A program made the translations under genes and the position numbers. The notes beneath the pieces were generated by a model. That model worked only from the letters and a program-made list of their open reading frames with translations. It had not been told where the DNA came from and did not search any database. This document shows positions 12,401 to 22,128 of a stretch of DNA of 64,000 bases, in pieces. Origin of the DNA: Cercophora sp. LCS_1 (Eukaryota; Ascomycota; Sordariomycetes; Sordariales; Lasiosphaeriaceae). The stretch spans positions 62,001 through 126,000 of the forward strand of contig JAPZLL010000032.1 of assembly GCA_036250225.1 (NCBI GenBank), read 5' to 3'. Each line of letters starts with the position of its first letter. The stretch's first letter is position 1.

Positions 12401-15400
12401 GGGTTTGGATCCTGTCAAGCCACACGCCACACGTGGTGGCGCAGCAGATCATACTGGGACCAGCCACCCCCAGACACCATGAATCCGGATTTTCCATGTC
12501 CCGATCTGTCTTCGCCTTGGGCCGCTACCCGGCGGCCGACGCACGGTCCAAATCTTTCTTTCCACTTCGACCCCCAAATTCAGGCATTACCAATGCAGCG
12601 CCCAACTTCAAACCTCACTCTCCCGACGGCCGCGATTGCGCCCTCAACGCAGCATTTTCCATTCCATTAGCGTCTGCGTCACTGCCCTTTCGTCATTACT
12701 GACTACACAGTGGCTCACAGTGGCTTTCCGGGCCCACTAGCGACACACCCCGCTGCCAAAATCCCTGGCTTCCTGTCTCCCGTTTCCTTTCCTCAGGCCG
12801 CATCCCGCACCCGGCCCTGGGTGGCTGAGGCATTATCTCTCCCTCTCTAATTTGCCCAAGGCCACCTTGACTCACCGCAACAGAGATTTGCCGTCCTCGC
12901 TGTCGCCGCCGTCCGTCACGGGACCCCCCGAGTGCCTCGACGTCATCGTCGATCGCAGCGACGACCCCGAATTACAATGCGCTCACCACGGTCCGTCCAG
13001 CTCGAGGCGCCCTGGCAGTGTCGCCGGCGCTGTATAACATTGGACATCTGACGAGTAGCAAGGTGGCTGGGACGCGCTACGGCGCCGGCATATTGGTCGA
13101 GAGCACAGCAGAGCCTCCCGCGTTTCAGGGCTCGCTGGTGCAAGGTGACTCACACACGCACACCTCCCGTGAGTGTTGCGCGCGACGGGTTGGAATCGAT
13201 ACCGATATCCCGCGCCCTCATCCGACGGTCCCACGTCCGGCCGATCCTCGACTTTGCTGGCGTCGCGTCCTCTGGGTACCTACACAGTAGTGCGCTGTGG
13301 GCGGGATCGCACGACGCATCTGTTGTTTCCTCTTTACCCGCCCCCTTACCGCTTCGGGGAGGGGAGGGGATAGGGATGGCATGGATGCGCACCAGCGAAA
13401 TCGCTATCAGTCGGTGACGGATCTGGGGTCGCCTCATTGGGCGCCTAAGTTCACGCTGCCGTCATGGAACAATTTTTCTATGCTCTCTCCCCGGGGTATG
13501 CAGATGGGAGCGAAAACACGAGCTCGATTGGGGCTGGACAGGCAGCAGTGCCGGACATGGCAGATTCTCAGGGATGCAAAGGCCCCTCTCCTTTCTTTTT
13601 GAACCCAACAACCGGACGGTCTAAGTGGTTCCTGCAGGAAGCTTATCGCCAATCCTTCTCCTTTTTTTTTTTCTCTCTCTCGCCTCGCCACGCCAAGCGG
13701 TCTGGTTGCCCGTGGTTGTCCACGCCGCAGTTTGCGGCGAAATCTGGGTGGATAGAGCAGGACCCCTTTTACCTAACTTGCTGCGAGTCAAATGGGCCCT
13801 CCTCTGCCCCGCCCCGCCACCGCCGATCTGCACTTCGCTGTCTTGCTGTCTTGCTGCCCTTTGCTTGGGTAGGGCATGGAGCGCAGAACAGGAGGGAGCT
13901 ATGGCTGCCGCCGCCTGTGAGCGGTCTTTTGGAAGAGTCCTGACGGTTGCGCACGCCAATGACATTGTCCAGTGACGTTATCCCGTTGCATGCTTGCGCG
14001 GGGACTTGATAACGTTCTCAATGAGTGTCAGATGCTGACGGTTTACTTGCACCCCTCTTCCGGGAGAACCAGTGATCGGGCTGGGCTTCCCACACTGTGA
14101 ATCTTGGTTGTGGCTCTCGGAGCGCAAGCGATCTGGTTGGATGGGTTCGCTTCGGCGCTGAGGCGCAAGGACTGGACGCGACGCGTCATCGCCCGATAGC
14201 AAATAAAGTGCTTGTCTTTGCACCGTTGCGAGGCTTGTATGTGACTCTGGGTTGGTGAATCCAGTTGATGTAGTCAGCCATAGCTCTGCTCAAGGCCGGC
14301 AGGCGGTTATACAAGATGGAGCTTGTCTGTATCATTTGCCTGGCCTCGTGCCTTGGATTTTGTGTTGTGCCCGTGAGTCACCTCGTTCAATAGGGGCAGG
14401 AGGCCTCATTTCCCCGAGGGCCATCACCAGTAAATCACATCATGCGTTTCCATTATTCGTTGCGATGCCATTTAGTGTTTCACAAGAACAACAATTTGTG
14501 TTAGTTGAGAGATGCTGAGAGTGGATGGAAATTGGACCGCGACCCAGCGATGTGGTGGTGACAACGGTCATCTGATTGGTTTGTGCATGGATGTGCCGCT
14601 GACGCATTTCAGCCGCCTGATCTGGTTTTGGTTTCCTGTCCTTCACGAAGGAACTGCAGTTGTGCTAAGGTTGGCTGGGCAGTGGTTGCCTGTCCCGTTG
14701 CAGGTGAGTGCCGGCCTGGTGGCCTGCGGACGGGCCGTAGGGCTGTGACTCTTATTCCTTGGAGACGGTACTTTTTTTTCTCGTTTGGGGGCCAACGAGG
14801 GGGCTCAAACGGGTTTCGCAGCGGGTGATTAGGAAATGGAAGTTGGGGTCAGGCTCGGAGCCTTGTGGCACAGTGCGGGAATTGTGACGGGGTAATGCTT
14901 GAAGCCTCGTTTGATATGATACGATTTTGGGTCCGGCATAGATGGAGAGAGCGGTGTTGATGTGTTGATGTAAATGATGCCCACCGTAACTAGTGGGTGG
15001 TTGCGGTCGTGGAAACCAGTCTCTGCGCAAAAAACTGTCCAAGTGAACCAGCACACTGAATCTTACTGATGAAGCTTCAAACGGCATCGAACATATGGGG
15101 AGTTTTAACAGGCATAGAAATAGAATATACGATACTGAGGTTGATGATTTACGGTCTCTGGGATATTAGGTTGGTCCCTCTTTTCCGGGTTAATGACGCT
15201 TGAGACTTTTTGGTGTGCCGTCTCTTTTGTCAGGGACTTTACGACTCATCATGTTGAAGGAATTCACGCTCAGAAGAAAATACGAACTCCAAAGTTGTTG
15301 GAAGATACTGTAGACCCTGGGCCGATCAATTTCAGTAATGGGAATTCTGTGCACATATATGTTGGATAGGTATGGATGCACCCTGTGAGGTAACTTGAAG

Positions 15401-15575
15401 GAGCACCAGCTTAACCTTGAGACAGTTCATGATGAGCGCCAGGTTTTGTTCTTGATCGTGAGAAGAATTACTATCCATATCCTATAGGCCCATGCTTATC
15501 TCTCAAGCTTCCCATCCTGTCCTTGCTTGCCGATGTTCGTCGCCATCATGATCTCGCTGACAGTCTGTTAGACAG
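6415..15575. other. 9-kb region without a supported gene
   Basis: Overlapping ORFs of 60 to 255 codons occur on both strands throughout (for example 7296-7982 plus, 9473-10162 plus, 10523-11290 minus). None shows a recognisable domain, and they overlap one another antisense. No tRNA, transposon ends or tandem repeats were recognised. The stretch lies entirely upstream of the minus-strand gene ending at 5143 and downstream of the deaminase at 15882. It could be long regulatory DNA, non-coding transcription units or an old decayed region. Confidence 0.5.
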
Positions 15576-15737
15576 CCTTGTCTGCCAATCCTGAAGTTCT
15601 CAACAACCGCCATGACACCCCCAAGCAGATTCCTATGCTCCTCTCCTTCCTACCCCAGGCGCCGTTCTTTCGCGGGCTGCGTGGCCTGGTCGTCCCGCTC
15701 CCCACTATCATTCAGCGGGATATTGTCGGCAACTGCT
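15576..15737 (+). pseudogene. Orphan exon-like coding fragment
   Basis: A run of about 54 codons shows strong fungal codon bias (CTC, ATC, GTC, AAC). It is bounded by an acceptor-like TTAGACAG and a donor-like GTGAGT; a CTAAC follows about 30 bases later. It encodes a hydrophobic peptide containing IPMLLSFLPQAPFFRGLRGL and IIQRDIVGNC. There is no in-frame start ATG at its 5' end, and I could not find a partner exon on either side. I do not recognise the family. It may be a relic of a gene or one exon of an unresolved small gene. Confidence 0.35.
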
Positions 15738-15881
15738 GTGAGTCCGTGATCGGACATGTCCCTAACCGTGACTGATCAACAAAAATGTGTGGTGCATGGT
15801 ATACATTAGATGTGAGGTGCTCCCGAAATGGCCTCGTCAGTGGTGTTGGTACGCCACCCCCTGGGTCTTCAGGGATAATGT

Positions 15882-16532
15882 TTACTTCCACACACTTGCG
15901 CTCTCGGCCCCAGCCTTCTTCCCTTCCTGGTACGTGGCACTCAGCCCGTTATACAGCTCCTTCACTCTGGCAATCTCACTCGACCAGTGCGCGCGCTCCG
16001 CCTCATCAGGAATCTCCTCGACAAGGTCCGCAAGGCTCTTCGCCGTAAAGAACTTATTCTTGCGGTTGTAAAGAGGCCGCGTAGCCAGTGTCTCGGGCGT
16101 ATCAGACGGTCCGGGGACGCGGAACACTTGCTCCAAAATGTCAATGTCGTAGGGGATGGCGAAAAGATCGCGACTGTCCTCGTAGGTGAAGAGGTAGTAG
16201 AACTCGTTGAAGCCCGCCCAGGTGATGCCGCTCAAGCACAGGGAGCAGGGCTCGTGGGTCGCGAAGAAGACGCAGTCCTTGGTTGCCGGGCGCCCCTCGG
16301 TAGGAGATGAAAAGAACTGCTGGATGCAGTTGATCTCGCCGTGAAGAAGGGGCGATGCTCGCTCGTTGTTGGTCGACACGGTCACGGGAGCGAGGTCGGC
16401 GCGGTTCAAGATGGCGGCACCGAAAAGCTTGCTGCCGGAGGAGACACCAGCTTGGGTCAAGGGAACGATTTTCTCCTCAGTGACGCGGAGGATGGTCGAC
16501 AACAGAGTGGTGGGAGAGTTGGGGTTGGACAT
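15882..16532 (-). CDS. Zinc-dependent cytidine/nucleoside deaminase family protein
   Basis: Intronless, 216 aa from the ATG at 16532. The frame is open further upstream but only through non-ATG codons, so I chose this ATG. The CDA/deoxycytidylate-deaminase zinc site is present: HGEI (His64, Glu66) and PCSLC (Cys96, Cys99). His and the two Cys bind zinc and Glu is the proton shuttle. The fold type is that of cytosine, guanine and tRNA-adenosine deaminases (TadA/GuaD-like). The substrate cannot be told from sequence. The C-terminus (EIARVKELYNGLSATYQEGK) is helical. No targeting signal is evident, so a cytosolic site is inferred. It shares an upstream region of about 525 bp with the divergent methyltransferase at 17058. 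Confidence 0.85.
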   Translation of the reverse strand: MSNPNSPTTLLSTILRVTEEKIVPLTQAGVSSGSKLFGAAILNRADLAPVTVSTNNERASPLLHGEINCIQQFFSSPTEGRPATKDCVFFATHEPCSLCLSGITWAGFNEFYYLFTYEDSRDLFAIPYDIDILEQVFRVPGPSDTPETLATRPLYNRKNKFFTAKSLADLVEEIPDEAERAHWSSEIARVKELYNGLSATYQEGKKAGAESASVWK

Positions 16533-17057
16533 GGTGATTGCCGATCTTTGAGGCCTGCGGGTGTGTTTGCGATAAGACGATGGGTGACCAAATAGTGGGC
16601 GGCAAATCGATGCAATGATCAAGTGTGCAGACAGACGTCAGCTAGATGCCGGGGAAATGAAAGAATGGGCTTCAGCCCTTTATCTCTCGCCCGGAAACTG
16701 GCAATCGCTCGATGCGGCGGCCGCCGAAATCGACGGCGCCGCTTTTCGGCAACCGCCGGGCCGCCATCGGTATCACCGGATCGGCAAGTCGTCGGACGCG
16801 CACTCAACAAGCGAGCAACTCTCAGCCGGAATGACGCCCAGAATTGCGCATCCGGGATATTCTGGCGGTTTACGTGCGATGAATCGAACGGAAGCCTGGC
16901 AAAGTGTTTGCAACAGAGGGTTCCTTCCTCTGTGGCAGGCAGGCAGACCAACACCCTAACCCTCTCGAACCTGCAAGAAAACTCCACCAAAAAATGCACC
17001 CAAAACTCACCTTCCACAAACATTACCGTTTCTTGTCACACCGTGAGCGACGCAACG
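16533..17057. promoter_or_regulatory. Shared divergent promoter region (deaminase / methyltransferase)
   Basis: This is the 525-bp interval between the ATGs of two head-to-head genes. It should hold both promoters and 5' UTRs. Pyrimidine- and CA-rich sequence precedes the plus-strand ATG (about 16920-17050). I see no clear TATA box. The plus-strand frame is open back to 16623, but only from a GTG codon, so I treat that part as untranslated. Confidence 0.45.
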
Positions 17058-18212
17058 ATGCACTACATCAGGCTGCTGCGACCGCCTGCAATTGAGCGAG
17101 GGAAGCTGAAACTTGCCCTAACCATCACGACTGATCTCGGCGATGCGTACCTGTCGCCTGGTGAACCCGTCGCACTCTCCGTCATTGGCGCCTTCCACGA
17201 TGCCCACAACCGCCTCACCCCCATTAACCTTACCCAGAATGCGACCCCAAGGTGGCGGGGCGGCATGAGGGTGCTCAAGTTTGACCTTCCTCTGCCTCCC
17301 CAACCCATCAAGACGATCCAGATCCGCCCTACCGGCCGACAGCTGGCAGCACTCGGCACCAGCGATGTCTACCCTGCCCCTGCCGGGAAGGGGCTGATCG
17401 TGGGTGTCTACGCAGATGTGCCTTCTGATGATGGAGGGCCGTCTCAGGTCTGCTTCCGCAGCCTGCGTCTCGTCGGTGACGACCCGTCGGCCCCCGTCAA
17501 TGCCCTCCAAGTTGAGGAGGATTTTGGCGACAGCATTGCCCGTCACATCTGGGACGGTGGCGTTGTGACACTTTCGCTCATTGCCGACATTTGTCTGAGC
17601 GCCAGGTCCAGTCCCCTCCCTGTGTTTAGCGACATTCTGCGCCAAACTGAACGGGCCATTAACGTTCTTGAGCTTGGCTGTGGTGTTGGCATCGTGGGCA
17701 TCGGCCTTTCCCGCATTCTCATGGCCTCCCGGGCCGCAGGCGCATCCACGATTCTCATGACTGATCTCCCGGAAGCCGAGGAAAGGACACAAGCAAACAT
17801 CTCGCGTCTCCAAGATGACGTGGCGCAGACAGGCGGGCCTGCACACAACATCGACTACGAGAATCTGGATTGGCAGGAGGGTAGGAGCGGTGTGTTTGGG
17901 GAGAAGGCGAGATCCAAGTCGTGGGATCTCATCGTCGTGAGCGAATGCACCTACAACACTGACACACTTCTTGCCCTTGTCCGAACGCTGTCGGCTCTCT
18001 ACGCCCAGTCGACGGGAAGCTCGGGAAGCTCCCGCGACACCAAGGTGTTTCTTTCTACCAAGCCGAGGCACTCATCCGAAAGGGGCTTCTTCGAGATGAT
18101 GGCGGTAGACGGTTGGCTGACGACCGAGAAGGCGGTGTTGCCGCTTCCCGTCCTGAATGGGGATGCTCAATCTGTTGAGATGTACCTGTTCTCGAAGGGC
18201 ACGGCTGCATAG
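17058..18212 (+). CDS. Family-16 type (METTL21-like) SAM-dependent methyltransferase
   Basis: 384 aa, no intron needed. The ATG at 17058 is the first ATG in this frame. The N-terminal half (about residues 1-140) is a beta-rich region found in fungal members of this group. The Rossmann methyltransferase core follows, with SAM-binding motif I at about residues 200-212 (VLELGCGVGIVGIGL), an acidic post-I strand (TILMTDLPEAEE), and the segment WDLIVVSECTYN, which matches the D-x-x-Y/W-type motif of protein lysine methyltransferases of this family. By family it should methylate a protein Lys residue, but fungal members of this exact type are often annotated only as nicotinamide N-methyltransferase-like. 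The target is unknown. It is transcribed divergently from the deaminase. Confidence 0.85.
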   Translation: MHYIRLLRPPAIERGKLKLALTITTDLGDAYLSPGEPVALSVIGAFHDAHNRLTPINLTQNATPRWRGGMRVLKFDLPLPPQPIKTIQIRPTGRQLAALGTSDVYPAPAGKGLIVGVYADVPSDDGGPSQVCFRSLRLVGDDPSAPVNALQVEEDFGDSIARHIWDGGVVTLSLIADICLSARSSPLPVFSDILRQTERAINVLELGCGVGIVGIGLSRILMASRAAGASTILMTDLPEAEERTQANISRLQDDVAQTGGPAHNIDYENLDWQEGRSGVFGEKARSKSWDLIVVSECTYNTDTLLALVRTLSALYAQSTGSSGSSRDTKVFLSTKPRHSSERGFFEMMAVDGWLTTEKAVLPLPVLNGDAQSVEMYLFSKGTAA

Positions 18213-18664
18213 AGGGAAAGCACGTCCCGCAGCCAAGGGAACTCAGCTAATTTGGCTGTGCTGCATGGCTCGTTCTTTCTACCCACCCCGACTCGACATG
18301 GGAGCCGCCACGGCTCACAGGGCTGTCCTTACCCCTAGGCCACCAGCGCCTATGCCCACTATCCCTTCAGCCTCCTTGCCTTGACCTGGGAATAGATAGA
18401 GGTGTTCCGTCACTGCTACGGACGACGATAGGCTAGTTATTGGAAGGCGTAGGCCAGACGTGCCCGGAACTATCGAACAAAACACCACTTCTTCGTGCGG
18501 TCGGGCAGTTCTTGAACTCGTCCAATCTTCACAAGCCACTGTTCTTCCACGTCGCACACATCAATCCGGCGCTCTTGTCGAATCCAGTAGCTTTTGGCCT
18601 GGCAGTCTATATTTGCACAATCGCTACACGTCACGCAGGCGTTCCCCGGGTGCTCATTTCCACG
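18213..18664. other. Intergenic, no gene seen
   Basis: Short spacer between the methyltransferase stop and the next plus-strand ATG. The downstream frame is open back to 18440 but has no ATG before 18665. No repeats or RNA genes were seen. Confidence 0.5.
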
Positions 18665-19237
18665 ATGGCAACGGATTATTTGGGACCGAGATGCCCTCCA
18701 CCACCGGGATACCGTCCAGCAACAGAACAACCTCTACCACCGGCATCCGGTCCAACATTGCCGCCCTACCCGATAATGACACAGCCTCCAACAACGGCAT
18801 ACCCTCCCGCAGGGGGACAGCATCCGGCAACGGCATATTCTTCAACGACAGAAACCCTTCCGGCACCGTTGGAACCCCCAACGGCGCCACCCGGTCCAAC
18901 ATCGACACCCACGCCTATAATTAGACAGCCTGCGGAACTGCCGCCCCTGCCGAACAGTGTTGCCCATCTCGCTACCCCTCCAGGCATGTTCAGCGATTCA
19001 AACTCTAAGTACGGCGAAGTAGGCGGCCTTGGCGGCAGGCTTCACAAGCTGTACGACCAACTGCACAGTCCACTTCTCCCGGTTCGTGCCCATGTGCCCT
19101 TCTTGCCCCTCTTTCCCGATTTCGACAGGGTCAACAGCAATGCAGCTGCCTATCTACTTACAGTCGAGCAGATAGTCGGTGAAGAGCCCATAACCAGTGA
19201 AGTCAGTGAGCGACAGAAGACCGTATTCACTTTGTAG
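18665..19237 (+). CDS. Proline-rich hypothetical protein
   Basis: ORF of 190 codons from an ATG at 18665. The first 100 residues are low complexity, rich in Pro, Thr and Ala, with imperfect repeats of the type PPPASGPTLPPYP and PTTAYPPAGGQHPATAY. These come from a roughly 30-bp minisatellite-like DNA repeat. The C-terminal 85 residues look ordered (GGLGGRLHKLYDQL, then VPFLPLFPDFDRVNSNAAAY), with a predicted helix near the end. No family is recognised. Further coding-like sequence follows at 19444-20217 but is interrupted by stops, so this may be the first exon of a decayed or complex gene rather than a complete gene. Confidence 0.4.
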   Translation: MATDYLGPRCPPPPGYRPATEQPLPPASGPTLPPYPIMTQPPTTAYPPAGGQHPATAYSSTTETLPAPLEPPTAPPGPTSTPTPIIRQPAELPPLPNSVAHLATPPGMFSDSNSKYGEVGGLGGRLHKLYDQLHSPLLPVRAHVPFLPLFPDFDRVNSNAAAYLLTVEQIVGEEPITSEVSERQKTVFTL

Positions 19238-19443
19238 GGCACTCCTCCCCTTGCTTGACCAGCCAGCTGACCAATCCTGCTAGTCAACCTGCTACCCTAG
19301 GCCAGCTTTGGACTCGGCTCTAGCAGATTGTAGAATATTAGTGGGTAACTCGGTACGCGCTGACGGGCAGTTCGGTACCACGCGTGCGAGAACCATGGAA
19401 CAAGTTGCCCGTATCGCTTGGGGCAACCTTGTCAGCGAAGCTC

Positions 19444-20217
19444 ATGAGGGCAGCGGCGGCTCACTACGTAATTACCAAGGTTCTAGTCGACGAAGTCTTT
19501 GTGGAATTCCCCTGCATCGAGTCATGCATCAAGAAGAACCTGGACCAGATCCTGGAAACCCCTGGCATCAAAGACAAGCCAATCGGGGCGACAATCCGAC
19601 TTGATTTGTTGAATTCGATCTGGCGTGAGTTTCAGACGGAAACCAACCGGAGACTCGCGAGAAGGTGCCTCGACAAGGTCAAGTCGGAGACAGGGATTGG
19701 ACCCATGACGCCTTTGCTCTTGGATGGCCTCGAGTTGTTTGACATCTAGCTCGAGGACTTCTTTTAAGCCGCAATCAAGATCTGGGAGCCGATCAGGACA
19801 CAAAAACCGGGCCAGGAGGCACAGGTAGACGTTCGATTTGATGCGGCCAGATTTCAAGACGTCCCAGCGTTCAAGACCGATGTCTTTGGCAGCGGTCCAA
19901 ACATGGAGCAACCGATTTTGCCAATGATCCCTCTTATCACCAAGGGTTCCAACATTTATCAACACCCGGCTGCTATGTATGCAGAGCAGGGGGCGGTTCA
20001 AGTCGAGATGAGGCATGATGTGGAACGACAAGAATACGTGCAATTGGCGGAGAGCTGTTTGTCGAGGGGAGGGAGGGTCGATGCCGGGCCGAGCACCGAG
20101 AAGGCGATGGAGGTTGAGGAGCAATTTGAGGGGATGTCGCTGAGGACGATGCCTGAGATAGCTGAGCACATGGAAGTCGAGGGGAGGAGTGGTAGCCCAA
20201 TGCAACAAAGGTTGTGA
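19444..20217 (+). pseudogene. Interrupted coding-like block following the proline-rich ORF
   Basis: From 19444 a frame of about 100 codons reads as a plausible folded, helical protein (ESCIKKNLDQILETPGIKDK, then NSIWREFQTETNRRLARRCL). It stops at 19747. After two close stops, protein-like sequence resumes (EPIRTQKPGQEAQVDVRFDA) and runs into an acidic, Met/Glu-rich tail that ends at 20217. I tried to join these to the proline-rich ORF using consensus splice sites and found no in-frame solution. Either introns with unusual sites are present or the gene is broken. No family recognised. Confidence 0.3.
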
Positions 20218-20992
20218 TCCTTGAGGGCCCTTTCATTTCTAGTGTAATGCATCAAGCGAGCAAACGAGAGGTGTCATAGTTAGGTCAACCCGTTTCTCTG
20301 TTGTCATTTGAAGGTGTCGTCCCGAGTTGCAACCAGGTAAAGCGGCCACAAAATAATCGGCACGCTGGTTCCAGTTGGTGCCACTTCCAGGTTCAAGTGG
20401 CCTCGACAGCTAATTCCAAATCCAATTGGCGTTGACAGAAAAGCCCAATGCCTTACCCCGACCTGGAAGTACCAAGATCGTTGTTGATAACGTAAATCGG
20501 TGTTATCTCCCTAGATGCCGTTTGCAACATCTCATCCACGGGCTTCAGCGACATCAGGTTTCAGTGGTGCGGCGGGAGCTGATGTGAAATACCAACGTTC
20601 CGATTGGTTGGCTGACAAAGAAACGGCTGAGCCTTGTCCAATTAGGGGGGCACGAAAGCCGTTTTAGCCTCCCAGGCGGCTCAAATCCACCCTGGTCAGC
20701 GTCTCAGCACTTGCAGCCTCGCCGCCAACAGCCGATCTCCTGTGACATCAGCCCATCCAGCTCTGGCACTCTCAGAGTCAGTTCTGTATAAGAGGCGTTC
20801 CATCTGCCATCCGTCTCAGTCAACGGCAGCTCCAATTCCAGCATTTCAATTCCTCACCCACCAGTCTCCAGCCAATCTTTCGCACCGCGCTCAGACTGCA
20901 TCGTTACTCCCAGTGCGCTTGGCCCGTCGATCAGCTCCCCACCCCCGAGCCCAACCAGCAACGAACAAGTCCGACAGCAAAAATAAGCAACC
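20218..20992. promoter_or_regulatory. Upstream region of the Cys-rich gene
   Basis: This 775-bp spacer lies immediately 5' of the small Cys-rich gene. It contains a TATA-like element at 20787 and a CT/CA-rich leader (about 20800-20990) typical of strongly expressed fungal genes. No ORF with recognisable content. Confidence 0.4.
20787..20794 (+). promoter_or_regulatory. Putative TATA box of the Cys-rich gene
   Basis: TATAAGAG lies about 200 bp upstream of the ATG at 20993, on the same strand, and is followed by a pyrimidine/A-rich leader. The position suits a TATA-driven, inducible promoter with a 5' UTR of roughly 170 bases. This is inferred from sequence only. Confidence 0.4.
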
Positions 20993-21355
20993 ATGGCCGA
21001 GGTTACCAGCAAAGCATCCACCTGCTGCGGCAAGAGCGCCGAATGCATTTGTGGTATGTTGGACCCCTGGATTCCCCAGGTTCCATTCCCGTCAACCATC
21101 GCCATCCCTGCCCCTTGGTAGCAAAAACTTTTTGCATCGTCGTTTCGTGACATTAAGTTTTTTTTTTTTTGCTGCTGGCGGCGGGCTCCATCTCCATCCA
21201 TTTTTTGCTCGCTTGAGAAACTCCACCCGAAACCGTTTTGTCGATCTCTTGATTCCACTGGTTGGATGGTTTTTCTTCCCTTTCCCTTTCTTGTCTGGTG
21301 TCTCTTGGGTGTTCGGCTTGACGTCGAGACCCTTCTTTTTTTTACTTGGTGTTTG

Positions 21356-21391
<36 letters not shown>

Positions 21392-21813
21392 CTCTCTCTC
21401 TCTCGCTTGACACACATTTTCCTATCTCTTGGACTAACTCACTCGTTTTTTCTTGTCGATAATACAGCCAAGCAAGCAACCTGCTCGTGTGGGAAGCAAT
21501 CGGCCCTCCACTGCAGCTGCGACAAGTCTTCGGTCGAGAACAAGCTCGACGGCCCCCGCTGCTCGTGCCGTGCCCGTCCGGCGGGGCAATGCACATGCGA
21601 TCGGGCGACGACCGAGAACCAGAGGCCGGCCGGCAGCACTTGCGCCTGCGGGTCCAGACCTGCTGGTGAGTTTTTCTGTCGTTTGTGTTTCTGAGACACC
21701 ACAAACGGAACTGACATACCTTTCTCACTCAAGACGCTTGCACTTGCGAAAAGGCTGCAGACGGCGGTTACGACCCCTCAGAGCACGAGATCGACTTTAC
21801 CACCAAGAAATAG
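20993..21813 (+). CDS. Small Cys-rich metallothionein-like protein (fungal DUF7871 type)
   Basis: Three exons, 20993-21053, 21468-21665 and 21734-21813, give a 112-aa protein. All splice sites are GT-AG, and each junction falls in phase 1 of a codon (G|CC, G|AC). The protein is built of repeated Cys pairs: CCGKSAECIC, then CSCGKQSALHCSC, CSCRARPAGQCTC, CACGSRP and DACTCEK, about 19 Cys in all. It ends in an acidic tail (YDPSEHEIDFTTKK). I recognise this pattern from a widespread ascomycete Cys-rich family. The CxC/CC arrangement suggests metal binding like a metallothionein, but the role is inferred. Intron 1 is unusually long for this genome (414 bp) and carries dinucleotide repeats. Confidence 0.85.
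21357..21404 (+). repeat. Compound microsatellite (AC)16(TC)8
   Basis: A perfect AC run of 32 bases is followed directly by a TC run of 16 bases. It lies inside intron 1 of the Cys-rich gene, about 65 bp before the acceptor. It is likely length-variable between strains and enlarges this intron. Confidence 0.95.
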
Positions 21814-21943
21814 AAGAAAATTCACATCATCACCATCGTTCTTTTTCTCTCCTGCTTCCCCCCTCCATCTTTGCTTAATAACACATTGTCTATCCACTAC
21901 AACAACCAAAACGCCACCGACGTCCACTTCGTTTGAAATTGTC

Positions 21944-21968
21944 TTTTTTTTTTTTTTTTTTTTTTTTT
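21944..21968 (+). repeat. Poly-T tract (T)25
   Basis: A homopolymer of 25 T lies between the Cys-rich gene and the poly-His ORF. It probably sits in the 3' flank of the former or the promoter of the latter; fungal promoters often use dA:dT tracts to exclude nucleosomes. Confidence 0.9.
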
Positions 21969-22043
21969 GGCTTTCCAGGACGGTAAAACAAAAACGGGAA
22001 ATAATCACATGAGCGCGTCGTCGCCGATAGACTCGTCATCATC

Positions 22044-22085
22044 ATGTTGTTGATAACCACGGGCGACACCATCACAACAATGGGC

Positions 22086-22128
<43 letters not shown>

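Noticed and set aside
19522..20208. Minus-strand ORF of 228 codons opposite the 19.4-20.2 kb block
   Set aside because: The plus strand shows more protein-like content over the same bases; I take this as a shadow frame.
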